Assembly: GCF_022899355.1 (NCBI RefSeq)
Contig: NZ_JALJCK010000002.1
Coordinates: forward strand, 248,001 to 312,000
From: Shinella yambaruensis
GTDB taxonomy: Bacteria; Pseudomonadota; Alphaproteobacteria; Rhizobiales; Rhizobiaceae
Length of the DNA stretch: 64,000 nt
Reading direction: 5' to 3'
The notes under the pieces were generated by a model. That model was not told the DNA's origin, ran no database searches, and worked only from the letters and a program-made list of their open reading frames with translations. The position numbers and the translations under genes were made by a program. Positions 48,338-57,346 of this stretch are shown piece after piece (the stretch's first letter is position 1; each line of letters begins with the position of its first letter).

Positions 48338-51125
48338 AGGCGGCACGGCCATCGACCGGTCACGTCCTCTCGCCTTCACCTTCGACGGCAAGGCGATCGA
48401 CGGTTTTGCCGGCGACACGGTCGCCTCGGCGCTGCTTGCCGGCGGCGTTTCCGTACTCGCCCGCAGCTTCAAGTATCATCGGCCGCGGGGCCTCTGGGGC
48501 GCGGGCGTCGAGGAGCCGAACGCGCTGGTCGACATTGCCGGCGGCCTGCCGAACACGCGCGCCACGCAGGTGCCTGCAGCCGACGGCCTTGTCGTGCGCA
48601 GCGTCAATGCCGAGCCGAACGCGGAGAAGGATCGCCATGCCTTCCTCGACGCCTTTTCGCGCTTCATCCCGGCCGCCTTCTACTACAAGACCTTCATGTT
48701 CCCGGACTGGCATCTCTTCGAGCCGCGGATCCGGGAGATGGCCGGCCTCGGAACATTGGATGAGGCGACGAAAGGACCTGCCTTCGCGGAGCAGGTGAAC
48801 CAGCATTGTGATGTGCTGGTGGTCGGCGCAGGGCCTTCCGGCCTGCTTGCCGCGCGCAAGGCGGCCCGCGCCGGCAAACGTGTCGTGCTCTGCGACGATG
48901 GCCGGCAGGTCGGCGGCAGCCTGCTTTTCCGGGCGGCAGTCATTGAGGGAAAACCCGGCGCCGAATGGGCGGCGGACGTCGCCGCGGAGCTGGAACGGGC
49001 CGGCTTGCGTGTCCTGACCGGGACCACGGCTTTCGGCATCTACGACCACCGTCTCGTCGGCCTCCACCAGAAAGCCGCGGACGGCGCGCCGGACCGGTTG
49101 TGGCGCATCCGTGCCAGGTCGATCGTCCTTGCCGCCGGTGCCATCGAACGGCCGCTGCCCTTCGGCAACAACGACCTGCCGGGTGTCATGTCCGCCGAGG
49201 CCGCGTTGGTCTACCTCCGCCGCTTTGGCGTTGCCGCGGGCCGCAAGGTCGTCATCGCGGCGAACAACGGGCTTGCCTATGAGACGGCGGAAGCCTTGGC
49301 GGCGGCCGGTGCGGATGTCACCGTCGTCGACTATCGCGCCGATGCCGCATCGCCCGCCGGGCTGCGCGTGCTGAAGGGCCTAGCCGTCGCGACCGCGGTC
49401 GGCCGCAGCGCCGTGACCGCCGTCAAGCTTTCCGACGGCACGGTGCTGGAAGCAGACGCGCTGCTCGCCTCCGGCGGCTTCACGCCGACAGTGCATCTCT
49501 ATTGCCAGGCGCAGGGCAAGCTCGACTGGCGCGACGATATCCTCGCCTTCGTTCCCGGCCGGTCGGTCGACGGCGTGGAGGTGGTCGGCGCTGCCGCGGG
49601 CAATTTCGGCCTTCCGGCCGAGCTTGCGGGAGGGTCGGAGCGGGACTTCCGCATCGTTGCAGCCTGGCCGAAGCCCGGTGCAAGGGAGCGGGTCTGGATC
49701 GACCTCCAGAACGATGTCACGGCCAAGGACGTGGAACTGGCCGTGCGGGAGAACTTTGTCTCCGTCGAACATCTCAAGCGCTACACCACGCTCGGCATGG
49801 CGACCGATCAGGGCAAGACCTCGAACGTCAACGGACTTGCGCTGATGGCAGAGCTCACCGGGCGCCGCATTCCCGAGGTCGGTACGACGACCTATCGCCC
49901 GCCCTTCACGCCGGTGCCGCTCGCCTCTTTCGCCGGTGCCCGCTCCGGCACGCGCATGAACCCGATCCGCCGCCTGCCGCTGGAAGCACAGCACCGGGCC
50001 GATGGCGCGATGTTCCGTGAATATGGCGGCTGGTTGCGCCCGGCCTTCTATGGCGCCGGTGCACCGGAGGAGCGCATCCAGGCGGAAGCGCAGGCCGCGC
50101 GCGAGGGCGTCGCGCTCTTCGACGGTTCCCCGCTCGGCAAGATCGATGTGATGGGTCCGGATGCCGCGCCATTCCTCGATTTCATCTATTACAACACCAT
50201 GTCGACGCTGGCGCCTGGACGCTGCCGCTACGGCTTCATCCTCACGGAGGCGGGCAACATCTATGACGACGGCGTGCTGATGCGGCTCGACGAGAACCGC
50301 TTCGTCGTCTCCTGCTCGTCTTCGCATGTGGCGGGCGTGCACGGTCTTCTGGAGGAATGGCGGCAGGACCGTTTCGACAAGCGGCGCGTCTTCATCCACA
50401 ATGTGACGGCCGGGATGGCAACGCTGACCGTCACAGGCCCGAGGGCGCGGGCGCTTGTCGAAAGCGTTGGCCTTTCCATCGCGCTCGACGATGCGGCATT
50501 GCCGCATATGGCCGTGGTGTCCGGCCTGTTCGACGGCATTGCGGTGCGGATCGCCCGCGTCAGCTTCACCGGCGAGCGCTCCTACGAAATCTCCGTACCG
50601 GCCGACCGGGCCCGGGCGCTCTGGGCACGGCTGCGGCAGGCGGGCGAGGCGTGCGGCGCGACGCTGCTCGGCCTTGAGGCCCTGATGATCCTTCGCGCGG
50701 AAAAGGGTTACATTGTCATCGGCAAGGATACGGACGGCACGAGCCGCCCGATCGATTTCGGCCTGACCGCGCCGCTGGAGCGCAAGAAGGTCGCGTTTAT
50801 CGGCCGTCGCTCGCTGATCACGGAGGATGCGGCCGGACCGGACCGCCGCCAGTTCGTCGGGCTCGAAGCGGTTGACGGCAAGGGCGTGCTGCCGACGGGG
50901 GCGCACGGCATCGAGCGCAAGGCCGGTGCCACGCGCAGCCTCGGCTATGTCACGTCCAGCTATTTCAGCCCGGCGCTGCGAAAGCCGATCGCGCTCGGGC
51001 TGATTGAACGTGGCCTTTCCCGCATGGGCGACATCATCGAGCTGCAGCACCTCAGAGACGTGAGGCAAGCGCGCATCGTCCCGTCCTGTGCTTTCGACGA
51101 GGAAGGAGCGCGTCTCCATGCTTGA
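48318..51125 (+). CDS. soxA: Sarcosine oxidase, alpha subunit
   Basis: A 935-residue subunit, slightly shorter than usual. The N-terminus has the ferredoxin-like FDGKAIDGFAGDTVASALLAGGVSVLARSFKYHRPRG. An NAD-binding Rossmann region is at about 168-195 (VLVVGAGPSGLLAARKAARAGKRVVLCDD), with a second nucleotide site further on. The C-terminal 380 residues are a GcvT-like tetrahydrofolate domain (GAMFREYGGWLRPAFY, FIYYNTMSTLAPGRCRYGF, SFTGERSYEISVP). AAAGGAGG before the ATG at 48318, inside soxD. It makes 5,10-methylene-THF from the methyl group of sarcosine. Confidence 0.96.
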   Translation: MTAWRTEGGTAIDRSRPLAFTFDGKAIDGFAGDTVASALLAGGVSVLARSFKYHRPRGLWGAGVEEPNALVDIAGGLPNTRATQVPAADGLVVRSVNAEPNAEKDRHAFLDAFSRFIPAAFYYKTFMFPDWHLFEPRIREMAGLGTLDEATKGPAFAEQVNQHCDVLVVGAGPSGLLAARKAARAGKRVVLCDDGRQVGGSLLFRAAVIEGKPGAEWAADVAAELERAGLRVLTGTTAFGIYDHRLVGLHQKAADGAPDRLWRIRARSIVLAAGAIERPLPFGNNDLPGVMSAEAALVYLRRFGVAAGRKVVIAANNGLAYETAEALAAAGADVTVVDYRADAASPAGLRVLKGLAVATAVGRSAVTAVKLSDGTVLEADALLASGGFTPTVHLYCQAQGKLDWRDDILAFVPGRSVDGVEVVGAAAGNFGLPAELAGGSERDFRIVAAWPKPGARERVWIDLQNDVTAKDVELAVRENFVSVEHLKRYTTLGMATDQGKTSNVNGLALMAELTGRRIPEVGTTTYRPPFTPVPLASFAGARSGTRMNPIRRLPLEAQHRADGAMFREYGGWLRPAFYGAGAPEERIQAEAQAAREGVALFDGSPLGKIDVMGPDAAPFLDFIYYNTMSTLAPGRCRYGFILTEAGNIYDDGVLMRLDENRFVVSCSSSHVAGVHGLLEEWRQDRFDKRRVFIHNVTAGMATLTVTGPRARALVESVGLSIALDDAALPHMAVVSGLFDGIAVRIARVSFTGERSYEISVPADRARALWARLRQAGEACGATLLGLEALMILRAEKGYIVIGKDTDGTSRPIDFGLTAPLERKKVAFIGRRSLITEDAAGPDRRQFVGLEAVDGKGVLPTGAHGIERKAGATRSLGYVTSSYFSPALRKPIALGLIERGLSRMGDIIELQHLRDVRQARIVPSCAFDEEGARLHA

Positions 51126-51648
51126 TGTCGCGTGCAAATGGCGGCCCGAGCCGGATTGGGCGAACGCCCGCCTGAAGGGCCGGACCATCGAGGTCGGGGC
51201 GATCATGGGGGTGACGCAGCGTCTCGTCAGCGGCGATGCCGGGCGCTTTCTCGCCCGCTACGGCCTCGGTAAGGACGTCGGCGCGCTTGGGCTTGCCCTC
51301 GGCGCGCGCTATGCGGTGCGTGTTGCCCGCGACCGGCTGCTCGTCATCGGGCTTTCATTCGCCGATCTGCCCGACGGATGGCATGAGGAGGGCTATGCGG
51401 TCTCGACCGTCGATTCCGCCTTGCGTGTCTTCGAGGCGAAGGGAGAGGGCATCCGCGATCTCCTCGCCCGGGCGACGACGATCGATCCGGACAATCCGGG
51501 ACCCTGTGCTGCGATGCCGTTCGGCGGGGTGATGGGCACGGTATACCGGCACGCCGACGCCGAAACGCTGCGCATCCATGTCGACAGGGGGCTTGCCGCC
51601 TACCTCTGGGAGTGGTTCGAATGCCAGCCACTCTTTCTGCAAGCATAA
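51118..51648 (+). CDS. soxG: Sarcosine oxidase, gamma subunit
   Basis: A 176-residue gamma subunit. VACKWRPEPDWANARLKGRTIEVGAIMGVTQRLVSGDA begins it, and the end TLRIHVDRGLAAYLWEWFECQ matches the SoxG family. The ATG at 51118 overlaps the soxA stop by 8 bases and has AAGGAG upstream. It helps assemble the heterotetramer; it carries no cofactor. Confidence 0.9.
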   Translation: MLDVACKWRPEPDWANARLKGRTIEVGAIMGVTQRLVSGDAGRFLARYGLGKDVGALGLALGARYAVRVARDRLLVIGLSFADLPDGWHEEGYAVSTVDSALRVFEAKGEGIRDLLARATTIDPDNPGPCAAMPFGGVMGTVYRHADAETLRIHVDRGLAAYLWEWFECQPLFLQA

Positions 51649-51671
51649 AACTTCATTTCTGGAAGGAGCGA

Positions 51672-51687
51672 CCCGCGCTGGTGCGGG
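51672..51687 (+). other. Small hairpin between soxG and the binding-protein gene
   Basis: CCCGC, loop GCTGGT, GCGGG in the 59-bp gap. Only a 5-bp stem, no T tract. Weak evidence for a processing or pausing site. Confidence 0.3.
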
Positions 51688-51707
51688 CACAAAAGGGAGT
51701 TGAGACA

Positions 51708-52823
51708 ATGCGAAAAATCCTGATCCTCGGCACGGCGCTCGGCCTGCTCATGGGCACCGCCGCGCAGGCGGAAGACCTCACCTTCGCCGTCGCCGGTCCA
51801 TTGACCGGTCCGCTCGCCACGATCGGCGACCAGTTCAAGCAGGGCGCGCAGGCGGCGGCCGATGCCATCAACGCCAAGGGCGGCGTGATGGGACGCCAGA
51901 TCAAGCTGCAGTTCGAGGACGACCAGTGCGATCCGAAGCAGGCCGTCTCCGTCGCCAACCGCATTGCCGCAAGCGGCATCCGGTTCGTCGATGGCCATGC
52001 CTGCTCCGGCTCCAGCATACCGGCCTCGGCGGTCTATGCCGAAAACGGCACGCTGATGATGAGCCCGGCCTCGTCGAACCCGGTCATGACGGACGATGCC
52101 GCCGCCAAGGGCTGGACGAACATCATGCGCCTCTACACGCGTGACGACGCACAGGGCGCTTTCATCGGCCCTTGGATCGCCAAGGAATATGCCGGCAAGA
52201 ATGTCGCGGTGCTGCATGACAAGACGGCCTACGGCCAGGGCGTCGCCGACGCGGTGCGCACGACGATGAACGCAAACGGCCTCAACGAGGTGCTTTCCGA
52301 AGGCATCAATGCCGGCGAGAAGGACTATAACGCGCTTGTGACGAAGTTGAAGGATGCCAAGGTGGATGTCGTCTATTTCGGCGGCTATCACCCGGAGGCG
52401 GGCCTCATCCTGCGCCAGGCCGCCGAGCAGGACTACAAGTTCCAGCTGATCATGCCCGATTCCATCGCCTCGCCGGAATTCTGGCAGGTCGCCGGTCCCG
52501 CCGGTGAAGGCACGATGTTCGTCTTCCCGTCCGATCCGCAGGCCAAGCCCGAGGCGAAGGAGGCCGTCGAGAAGATCCAGGCCGGCGGCTTCAAGCCGGA
52601 AGGCTTCACGCTCTTCTCCTATGCCGTCATCCAGGCCTTCGCGCAGGGCATCGAGCGCGCCGGCTCGGATGATCCGGCCAAGGTTGCCGAAGCGCTGAAG
52701 AACGGCCAGCCGATCGACACGGTCGTCGGAACCGTTACCTTCGACGAGAAGGGCGACCTGAAGGACGCCAGCTACGACATCAACCGCTGGAGCAACGGCA
52801 GCTACGCGCCGATCGCGAAGTAA
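51708..52823 (+). CDS. Branched-chain amino-acid-type substrate-binding protein (LivJ/BraC-like)
   Basis: A 371-residue periplasmic binding protein with signal peptide MRKILILGTALGLLMGTAAQA. LivJ marks: LTFAVAGPLTGPLATIGDQFKQGAQAAADAINAKGGVMGRQIKLQFEDDQCDPKQAVSVANRIA, then YCNVAVLHD-like KNVAVLHDKTAYGQGVAD and GTVTFDEKGDLKDASYDI near the end. AAGGGAG upstream of the ATG. It follows soxG by 59 bases and ends in a strong hairpin. No permease or ATPase is adjacent, so it is an orphan that may feed a Liv-type transporter elsewhere. Its link to sarcosine is only by position. Confidence 0.9.
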   Translation: MRKILILGTALGLLMGTAAQAEDLTFAVAGPLTGPLATIGDQFKQGAQAAADAINAKGGVMGRQIKLQFEDDQCDPKQAVSVANRIAASGIRFVDGHACSGSSIPASAVYAENGTLMMSPASSNPVMTDDAAAKGWTNIMRLYTRDDAQGAFIGPWIAKEYAGKNVAVLHDKTAYGQGVADAVRTTMNANGLNEVLSEGINAGEKDYNALVTKLKDAKVDVVYFGGYHPEAGLILRQAAEQDYKFQLIMPDSIASPEFWQVAGPAGEGTMFVFPSDPQAKPEAKEAVEKIQAGGFKPEGFTLFSYAVIQAFAQGIERAGSDDPAKVAEALKNGQPIDTVVGTVTFDEKGDLKDASYDINRWSNGSYAPIAK

Positions 52824-52834
52824 GAGGCGAAAAC

Positions 52835-52863
52835 GGAAAGCCCGGCCATGTGCTGGGCTTTCC
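52835..52863 (+). terminator. Terminator-like hairpin after the LivJ-like gene
   Basis: GGAAAGCCCGGC (52835-52846), loop CATGT, GCTGGGCTTTCC (52852-52863): a 12-bp stem with one G-T wobble. No T tract. It lies 12 bases after the stop and probably ends the sox transcription unit; the rest of the gap to 53030 shows nothing. Confidence 0.7.
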
Positions 52864-53029
52864 ACCTCACGCCATATGGTCCTGCCGGCTCTCTCCAACC
52901 GTCCAGGCGGCGGGCTTGCCGCCGAGATCGTGCTGCCCTGAAAAGCACGGCGACGTCGGGCCGCTACGTTTCGATACATTTCCGCGCGTTCTGGAACATG
53001 CCGGATACGGGAGGCTCCCGCCAGCAATC

Positions 53030-54058
53030 CTATGCGGTGCTCGCCGGCGGGGCGGTCGATTCGCGCACGACAAGCGCGTAGTCGACCTCGTAGTGCGTGG
53101 GAACCTTGTGGCCGTCGAGGCGGGCGAGGATATATTCGCCGGCGCCCTTCCAGGTCAGGTCCGTCGGAACGTGGAGCGTCGTCAGGGCGGGACGCAGGTG
53201 GCGGCTCCATTCGAGGTCGTCGAAGCCGACGACCGAAAGGTCGGCGGGGATCTTCAGGCCTCTACGCTCCGCTTCCAGCATGACGCCGTAAGCGAGTACG
53301 TCATTGCCGCAGGCGATGGCCGTCGGGACGCTCGATCCCATGAGGATCTGCCGCGCGGCTTCCCGCGCATCGTCCAGCGTGTAGCGCACCTCGACGTGCC
53401 ACGCCTCCGGCAGGTCCAGCCCGTGTTCGGCAAGGGCACGGCGGAACCCCCTTATTCGCGCGCTGGCGCGGTCGTTGTTGCGCTGGAGCGCGCTGACCAC
53501 GCCGATGCGGCGGTGGCCGATCTCGATGAGATGCATCATGGCGCGGTGCGCGGCCGCCTCGTTGTCGACGCCGATGCTCGGATGCGGCTGGCTCGGATTG
53601 TAGATGCCGACATTGATGAAGGGCACGTCGCGGGCCGCCAGCAGGTCGCGCAGCGCCTGATGGTGACAGTCGCCGCGCAGGATGAGCCCGTCGACGCCGC
53701 GGCTGATCAGGTTGCGTGCCTGCTCCAGCTCCACATCGATGTCGTAGCCGTTCGTCGACAGAATGAGCATGTAGCCGCGCGAGGAGAGGAACTTCTGCAG
53801 CGACTCGATCCCGCGGGCGAACATGGCATTGTCGATGGTGGGGATGATGGCGCCGATCGTGCGCGTCCTGTTGCTGGACAAAGCCCGTGCCATGCCGTGC
53901 GGCACGTAGCCGGTCTCGTCTATCACCCGCTGGATGCGGGCGCGCAGGTCTTCGCTCACGCTCTGCGGATTGTTGAGGGCGCGCGAGACCGTTGCCGTCG
54001 AGACGCCCGAAAGCTTCGCGACCGCCCGGATGCCTGTCTTTTCCTTTTCACTGGTCAT
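53030..54058 (-). CDS. LacI-family transcriptional regulator of the sugar operon
   Basis: A 342-residue LacI regulator. The HTH and hinge are at the N-terminus (GIRAVAKLSGVSTATVSRALNNPQSVSEDLRARIQRVIDETGYVPHGMARALSSNRT), then a periplasmic-binding-protein-like effector domain from about 65 (IGAIIPTIDNAMFARGIESLQ). It is divergent from the sugar ABC operon at 54269. Two operators of the type TGTAAC-CG-GTTACA or shorter lie in between: one near its own start, one on the operon promoter. Repression relieved by the sugar or a phosphorylated intermediate is the expected mode. Confidence 0.93.
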   Translation of the reverse strand: MTSEKEKTGIRAVAKLSGVSTATVSRALNNPQSVSEDLRARIQRVIDETGYVPHGMARALSSNRTRTIGAIIPTIDNAMFARGIESLQKFLSSRGYMLILSTNGYDIDVELEQARNLISRGVDGLILRGDCHHQALRDLLAARDVPFINVGIYNPSQPHPSIGVDNEAAAHRAMMHLIEIGHRRIGVVSALQRNNDRASARIRGFRRALAEHGLDLPEAWHVEVRYTLDDAREAARQILMGSSVPTAIACGNDVLAYGVMLEAERRGLKIPADLSVVGFDDLEWSRHLRPALTTLHVPTDLTWKGAGEYILARLDGHKVPTHYEVDYALVVRESTAPPASTA

Positions 54059-54073
54059 GCAGCCGCCTGGATC

Positions 54074-54087
54074 ATGTAACGTTACAT
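54074..54087. promoter_or_regulatory. LacI operator O1 (near the lacI-type start)
   Basis: ATGTAACGTTACAT, a perfect 14-bp palindrome with a central CG, 16 bases upstream of the regulator start. Autoregulation site. It shares ATGTAAC/GTTACAT arms with the second site 118 bases away. Confidence 0.82.
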
Positions 54088-54165
54088 TGTTGTGTGACGA
54101 TCAGCTCGTGAATGTCAAACGGAAATAGCCTTGCAATGCAGCATTATTTTCATGCCCGCCGAGTG

Positions 54166-54192
54166 TTGACAGCCATGCCCGCAACATAATAT
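54166..54192 (+). promoter_or_regulatory. Promoter of the sugar ABC operon
   Basis: TTGACA (54166-54171) and TAATAT (54187-54192), 15 bases apart. The -10 runs directly into the second operator at 54191, so a bound LacI protein would block transcription. The binding-protein start is 77 bases downstream. Confidence 0.6.
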
Positions 54193-54206
54193 GTAACCGG
54201 TTACAT
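54191..54206. promoter_or_regulatory. LacI operator O2 (on the sugar operon promoter)
   Basis: ATGTAACCGGTTACAT, a perfect 16-bp palindrome with the central CG typical of LacI operators. It overlaps the -10 element and lies 118 bases centre to centre from the first site; DNA looping between the two is possible. Confidence 0.88.
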
Positions 54207-54268
54207 AGAAATTGCGCTCGGGAGAAGCGCTCGGTCTGCCGCCGGAGAGCGGCCTTGTGGAGGAAGAT

Positions 54269-55561
54269 ATGCTGAAAAATCGTTCTATCCCTGCTGTTGT
54301 CCTGTCCGTGCTCCTGGCCGGAACGGCGACCTCCGCCTTTGCCTTCGACTGGAAGGCGCATGAAGGTGAAACGGTTTCATTCCTGGCCAACAACAATCCC
54401 TGGTCCCAGGCGGTCTTGTCCTACAAGGATGAATTCACCGCGCTGACCGGGATCAACCTGCGGGTCGACTCCTACCAGGAGCAGCAGATGCGCCAGCGCC
54501 TCGTCACCGTGCTCAACTCCGGCAGCGACGAGATCGATGTGTTCATGACCCTCGCCTCCCGCGAAGGGCAGCAGTTCGCGGCCTCCGGCTGGTATGCCGA
54601 CCTTTCGGCCTATACGCAGGGCTCGGTGGCTCCGGAATACGATTTTTCAGGCGTGAGCCCCGCTCTCGTGAAGGCTGCGACATTCGATGGCAAGCTGACC
54701 AGCATCCCGCTCAACCTCGAAGGCCCGCTGCTCTACTACCGGACGGATATCTTCGAGAAATGCGGCCTTGCCAAGCCGGCTTCGCTCGACGACGTGCGGG
54801 CCGCGGCCGAGAAGATCAAGGCATGCGACGCCAGCGTCACGCCCTTCGCCTCGCGCGGCCTGAAGCCGGCAATCGCCTACACGTTCAGCAACGTCCTGCA
54901 CAATATGGGCGGCACCTACATCGTCGACGGCAAGTCGGCGCTCTGCGCCCCGGCGGGCCAGAAGGCCATCGCCTGGTACGGCGACCTGATGCGCGAATAC
55001 GGGCCGCCCGGCGCGGCGAACTACAGCTTCTACCAGATTTCCGCGCTCTATCGCAGCGGCCGCGCGGCGATGGCCTTCGAATCCTCCAACGAACTGCGCA
55101 CCATCATGGAGGGCGGCGAGCGCCTGAACGATACGGATGTGATTCCGTTGCCGGCCGGCGAGGCGGGAACCGTCCCGACGGCGATCGGCTGGGGCCTTGC
55201 GATTTCCAGCCGCAGCGCCAGGAAGGATGCGGCCTGGTACTTCGTGCAGTGGGCCTCCAGCCCGGAAATGCAGAAACGCCTGGCGCTTCAGGGCGTCGCC
55301 TCGCCGCGCGCCTCCGTCGCCGCCGATGAGGAGTACAAGGCCTGGATCGCCGAGGCGCCCGTGCGGGCGAGCTGGCAGGCGGCGCTGGGCGTGCTGGCGT
55401 CCGACGGGTCTTCCGAAGTCGGCTACCCCATCATCGCCAATCCGGAATCGCGGGACTATATCGGCCAGGCCGTGCAGGACGTGCTTCTCGGGCAGCGGTC
55501 GGTCGAGGAGGCGTGCGCCGCCGCCGACAGCGCGCTCGACGGCCTGATCGCCCGCAAGTAG
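54269..55561 (+). CDS. Sugar ABC transporter substrate-binding protein (SBP family 1)
   Basis: A 430-residue periplasmic binding protein of the maltose/sugar class. Signal peptide MLKNRSIPAVVLSVLLAGTATSAFAF. It has VSFLANNNPWSQAVLSYKDEFTALTGINLRV, EIDVFMTLASREGQQF, ALYRSGRAAMAFESS and GWGLAISSRSARKDAAWYFVQWASS. GGAGGAAG precedes the ATG at 54269. First in the LacI-controlled operon, followed by a strong hairpin. The downstream kinase and aldolase suggest a ketose-forming sugar or sulfosugar as ligand, not proven. Confidence 0.92.
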   Translation: MLKNRSIPAVVLSVLLAGTATSAFAFDWKAHEGETVSFLANNNPWSQAVLSYKDEFTALTGINLRVDSYQEQQMRQRLVTVLNSGSDEIDVFMTLASREGQQFAASGWYADLSAYTQGSVAPEYDFSGVSPALVKAATFDGKLTSIPLNLEGPLLYYRTDIFEKCGLAKPASLDDVRAAAEKIKACDASVTPFASRGLKPAIAYTFSNVLHNMGGTYIVDGKSALCAPAGQKAIAWYGDLMREYGPPGAANYSFYQISALYRSGRAAMAFESSNELRTIMEGGERLNDTDVIPLPAGEAGTVPTAIGWGLAISSRSARKDAAWYFVQWASSPEMQKRLALQGVASPRASVAADEEYKAWIAEAPVRASWQAALGVLASDGSSEVGYPIIANPESRDYIGQAVQDVLLGQRSVEEACAAADSALDGLIARK

Positions 55562-55569
55562 CGCATCTG

Positions 55570-55595
55570 CCGGGTCCTGCCTCGGCGGGACCCGG
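55570..55595 (+). terminator. Strong intercistronic hairpin after the sugar-binding-protein gene
   Basis: CCGGGTCCTGC (55570-55580), loop CTCG, GCGGGACCCGG (55585-55595): an 11-bp stem with one wobble pair. It sits 8 bases after the stop and 35 before the permease start. No T tract, so attenuation or message protection is more likely than full termination. Confidence 0.72.
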
Positions 55596-55630
55596 TATCC
55601 GACACAATCGCCCACTGGAAGGACCGGACA

Positions 55631-56506
55631 ATGATTCCAGGCTCGACCAACAGCCAGGGACGGCAGCTTGCCGCGCTCTCCGCACCGGCGGTCCTCTTCA
55701 CCGTCGCCATGATCGCCTTTCCGGTTGTCTACACGATCTGGCTCGGCTTCCACGCGTTCTCGTCGACGGGGGAGGCAAGCTTTGCAGGCGGAGCCAACTA
55801 TGCGGCGCTCGTTGCCGACGGCGAGTTCTGGAACGGCCTCTACGTCACCTTCGCGCTCTATGCCCTGTCCATGGTCCTGCAGCTCGTCGCCGGCATCTAT
55901 CTCGCCATGCTGCTGTTTCATTCCAAGCGCTTGTCCGGCCTCTTGCGTTCGCTCCTGATCTCGCCCTTCATGATGCCGCCCGTGGTGGCCGGCATGATGT
56001 GGCTCGTCATTCTCGATCCGTCGCTGGGCGCGGCCAACTACATCCTGGTGTCGCTCGGTCTTCCGGCCTCCGAATGGCTGGCCTCTCCGACCTGGGTGAT
56101 CCCGACCATCGCCCTGATCGATACCTGGCAATGGGCGCCCTATGTCGCGCTGATCGTTCTCGGCGGGCTGCAGTCCTTGCCGCCCAGCGTCTACGAGGCC
56201 GCCCAGATCGACGGCGCCTCTCCGTTCCGCATCTTCCGGCGCATCACCCTGCCGCTGCTGCTGCCGACCATCGTCACGGCCGCCGTGCTGCGGAGCGTCG
56301 ATCTGCTGCGCTTCTTCGACATCATCTACATCACCACCCAGGGCGGGCCGGGCAATGCCTCGAACACGCTCAACATCTACGGGTTCCGGGTCGGTTTCGA
56401 GTTCTTCAACATCGGCTATGCCAGCGCGCTCATGATCACGCTCTCGGCCATCGTGCTGGCCGCCGTGCTCGTGCTCAACCGTCTGCGCAACGCGGTCGCC
56501 TGGTAA
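55631..56506 (+). CDS. Sugar ABC transporter permease (MalF/UgpA type)
   Basis: A 291-residue inner-membrane permease with six hydrophobic segments. Coupling loop SVYEAAQIDGASPFRIFRRITLPLLLPTI and FFDIIYITTQGGPGNASNTLNIYGF, both typical of carbohydrate uptake family 1. Works with the next gene. The start at 55631 has AAGGAC upstream. Confidence 0.94.
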   Translation: MIPGSTNSQGRQLAALSAPAVLFTVAMIAFPVVYTIWLGFHAFSSTGEASFAGGANYAALVADGEFWNGLYVTFALYALSMVLQLVAGIYLAMLLFHSKRLSGLLRSLLISPFMMPPVVAGMMWLVILDPSLGAANYILVSLGLPASEWLASPTWVIPTIALIDTWQWAPYVALIVLGGLQSLPPSVYEAAQIDGASPFRIFRRITLPLLLPTIVTAAVLRSVDLLRFFDIIYITTQGGPGNASNTLNIYGFRVGFEFFNIGYASALMITLSAIVLAAVLVLNRLRNAVAW

Positions 56507-56516
56507 GGAGACGACG

Positions 56517-57341
56517 ATGAACGACCATTCGAGCCCCCGCTGGGTCCACTGGCTGAACACGCTGCAGCTGACCGTCGCGGGCATCCTTATCCTGGCGCCG
56601 ACCGTCTGGATGGTGCTTTCCTCCTTCAAGCCGTCCTTCGAGGTGACGGCCTATCCGCCGACGCTGTTCTTCCAGCCGACCTTCGAGAACTACGTCACGC
56701 TGTGGCAGACGACGCCGTTTCTGTCCTATGCGGTCAACAGCTTCGTGGTGACCATCGGCTCGACGCTGCTTGGCCTTGCCTTCGGCATCCCGGCCGCCTT
56801 CGCCGTCTCCTGGTCGCGCATCACCTGGCCGGCCGTCCTGACGCTTGCCGCGCGGATGGCGCCGGGCACGCTGTTCCTGCTGCCCTGGTACATCATGTTC
56901 CGCGAGGTCGGGCTGATCGGCTCCTACACGGCGCTGATCCTCAGCCACGCGGTGATCACCATGCCGATCGTCATCTGGGTGCTGCTTCCCTTCTTCGACA
57001 ACATTCCGCGCAGCGTCTTCGAGGCGGCGCAGATGGACGGCTGCTCGGTGACCCGCATTCTTTGGCGGATCGCCCTGCCGCTCGTCGGCTCCGGCGTCGC
57101 GGTCGCCTCGATCCTCGCCTTCGTCTTCTCGTGGAACTTCTTCCTCTTCTCGCTGATCCTGTCGAATTCCGACACGAAGACGCTGATTGCCGCTGCCTTC
57201 AACTTCGTCGGCGAAGGTTCCACCCAGTGGGGCTCGCTGATGGCGGCCGCCACGCTCATCGCGCTGCCGCCGCTCGCGCTCGCGATCCTCGTCCAGCGTT
57301 GGCTCGTCGCAGGGCTGACCCTCGGTGCCGTCAAGGGATGA
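56517..57341 (+). CDS. Sugar ABC transporter permease (MalG/UgpE type)
   Basis: A 274-residue second permease, six hydrophobic segments. PTVWMVLSSFKPSFEVTAYPP near the N-terminus and coupling loop SVFEAAQMDGCSVTRILWRIALPLVGSG. Starts 10 bases after the first permease with AAGGAG upstream. The last residues end just before the MDR dehydrogenase gene. Confidence 0.94.
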   Translation: MNDHSSPRWVHWLNTLQLTVAGILILAPTVWMVLSSFKPSFEVTAYPPTLFFQPTFENYVTLWQTTPFLSYAVNSFVVTIGSTLLGLAFGIPAAFAVSWSRITWPAVLTLAARMAPGTLFLLPWYIMFREVGLIGSYTALILSHAVITMPIVIWVLLPFFDNIPRSVFEAAQMDGCSVTRILWRIALPLVGSGVAVASILAFVFSWNFFLFSLILSNSDTKTLIAAAFNFVGEGSTQWGSLMAAATLIALPPLALAILVQRWLVAGLTLGAVKG

Positions 57342-57346
57342 TCAGG

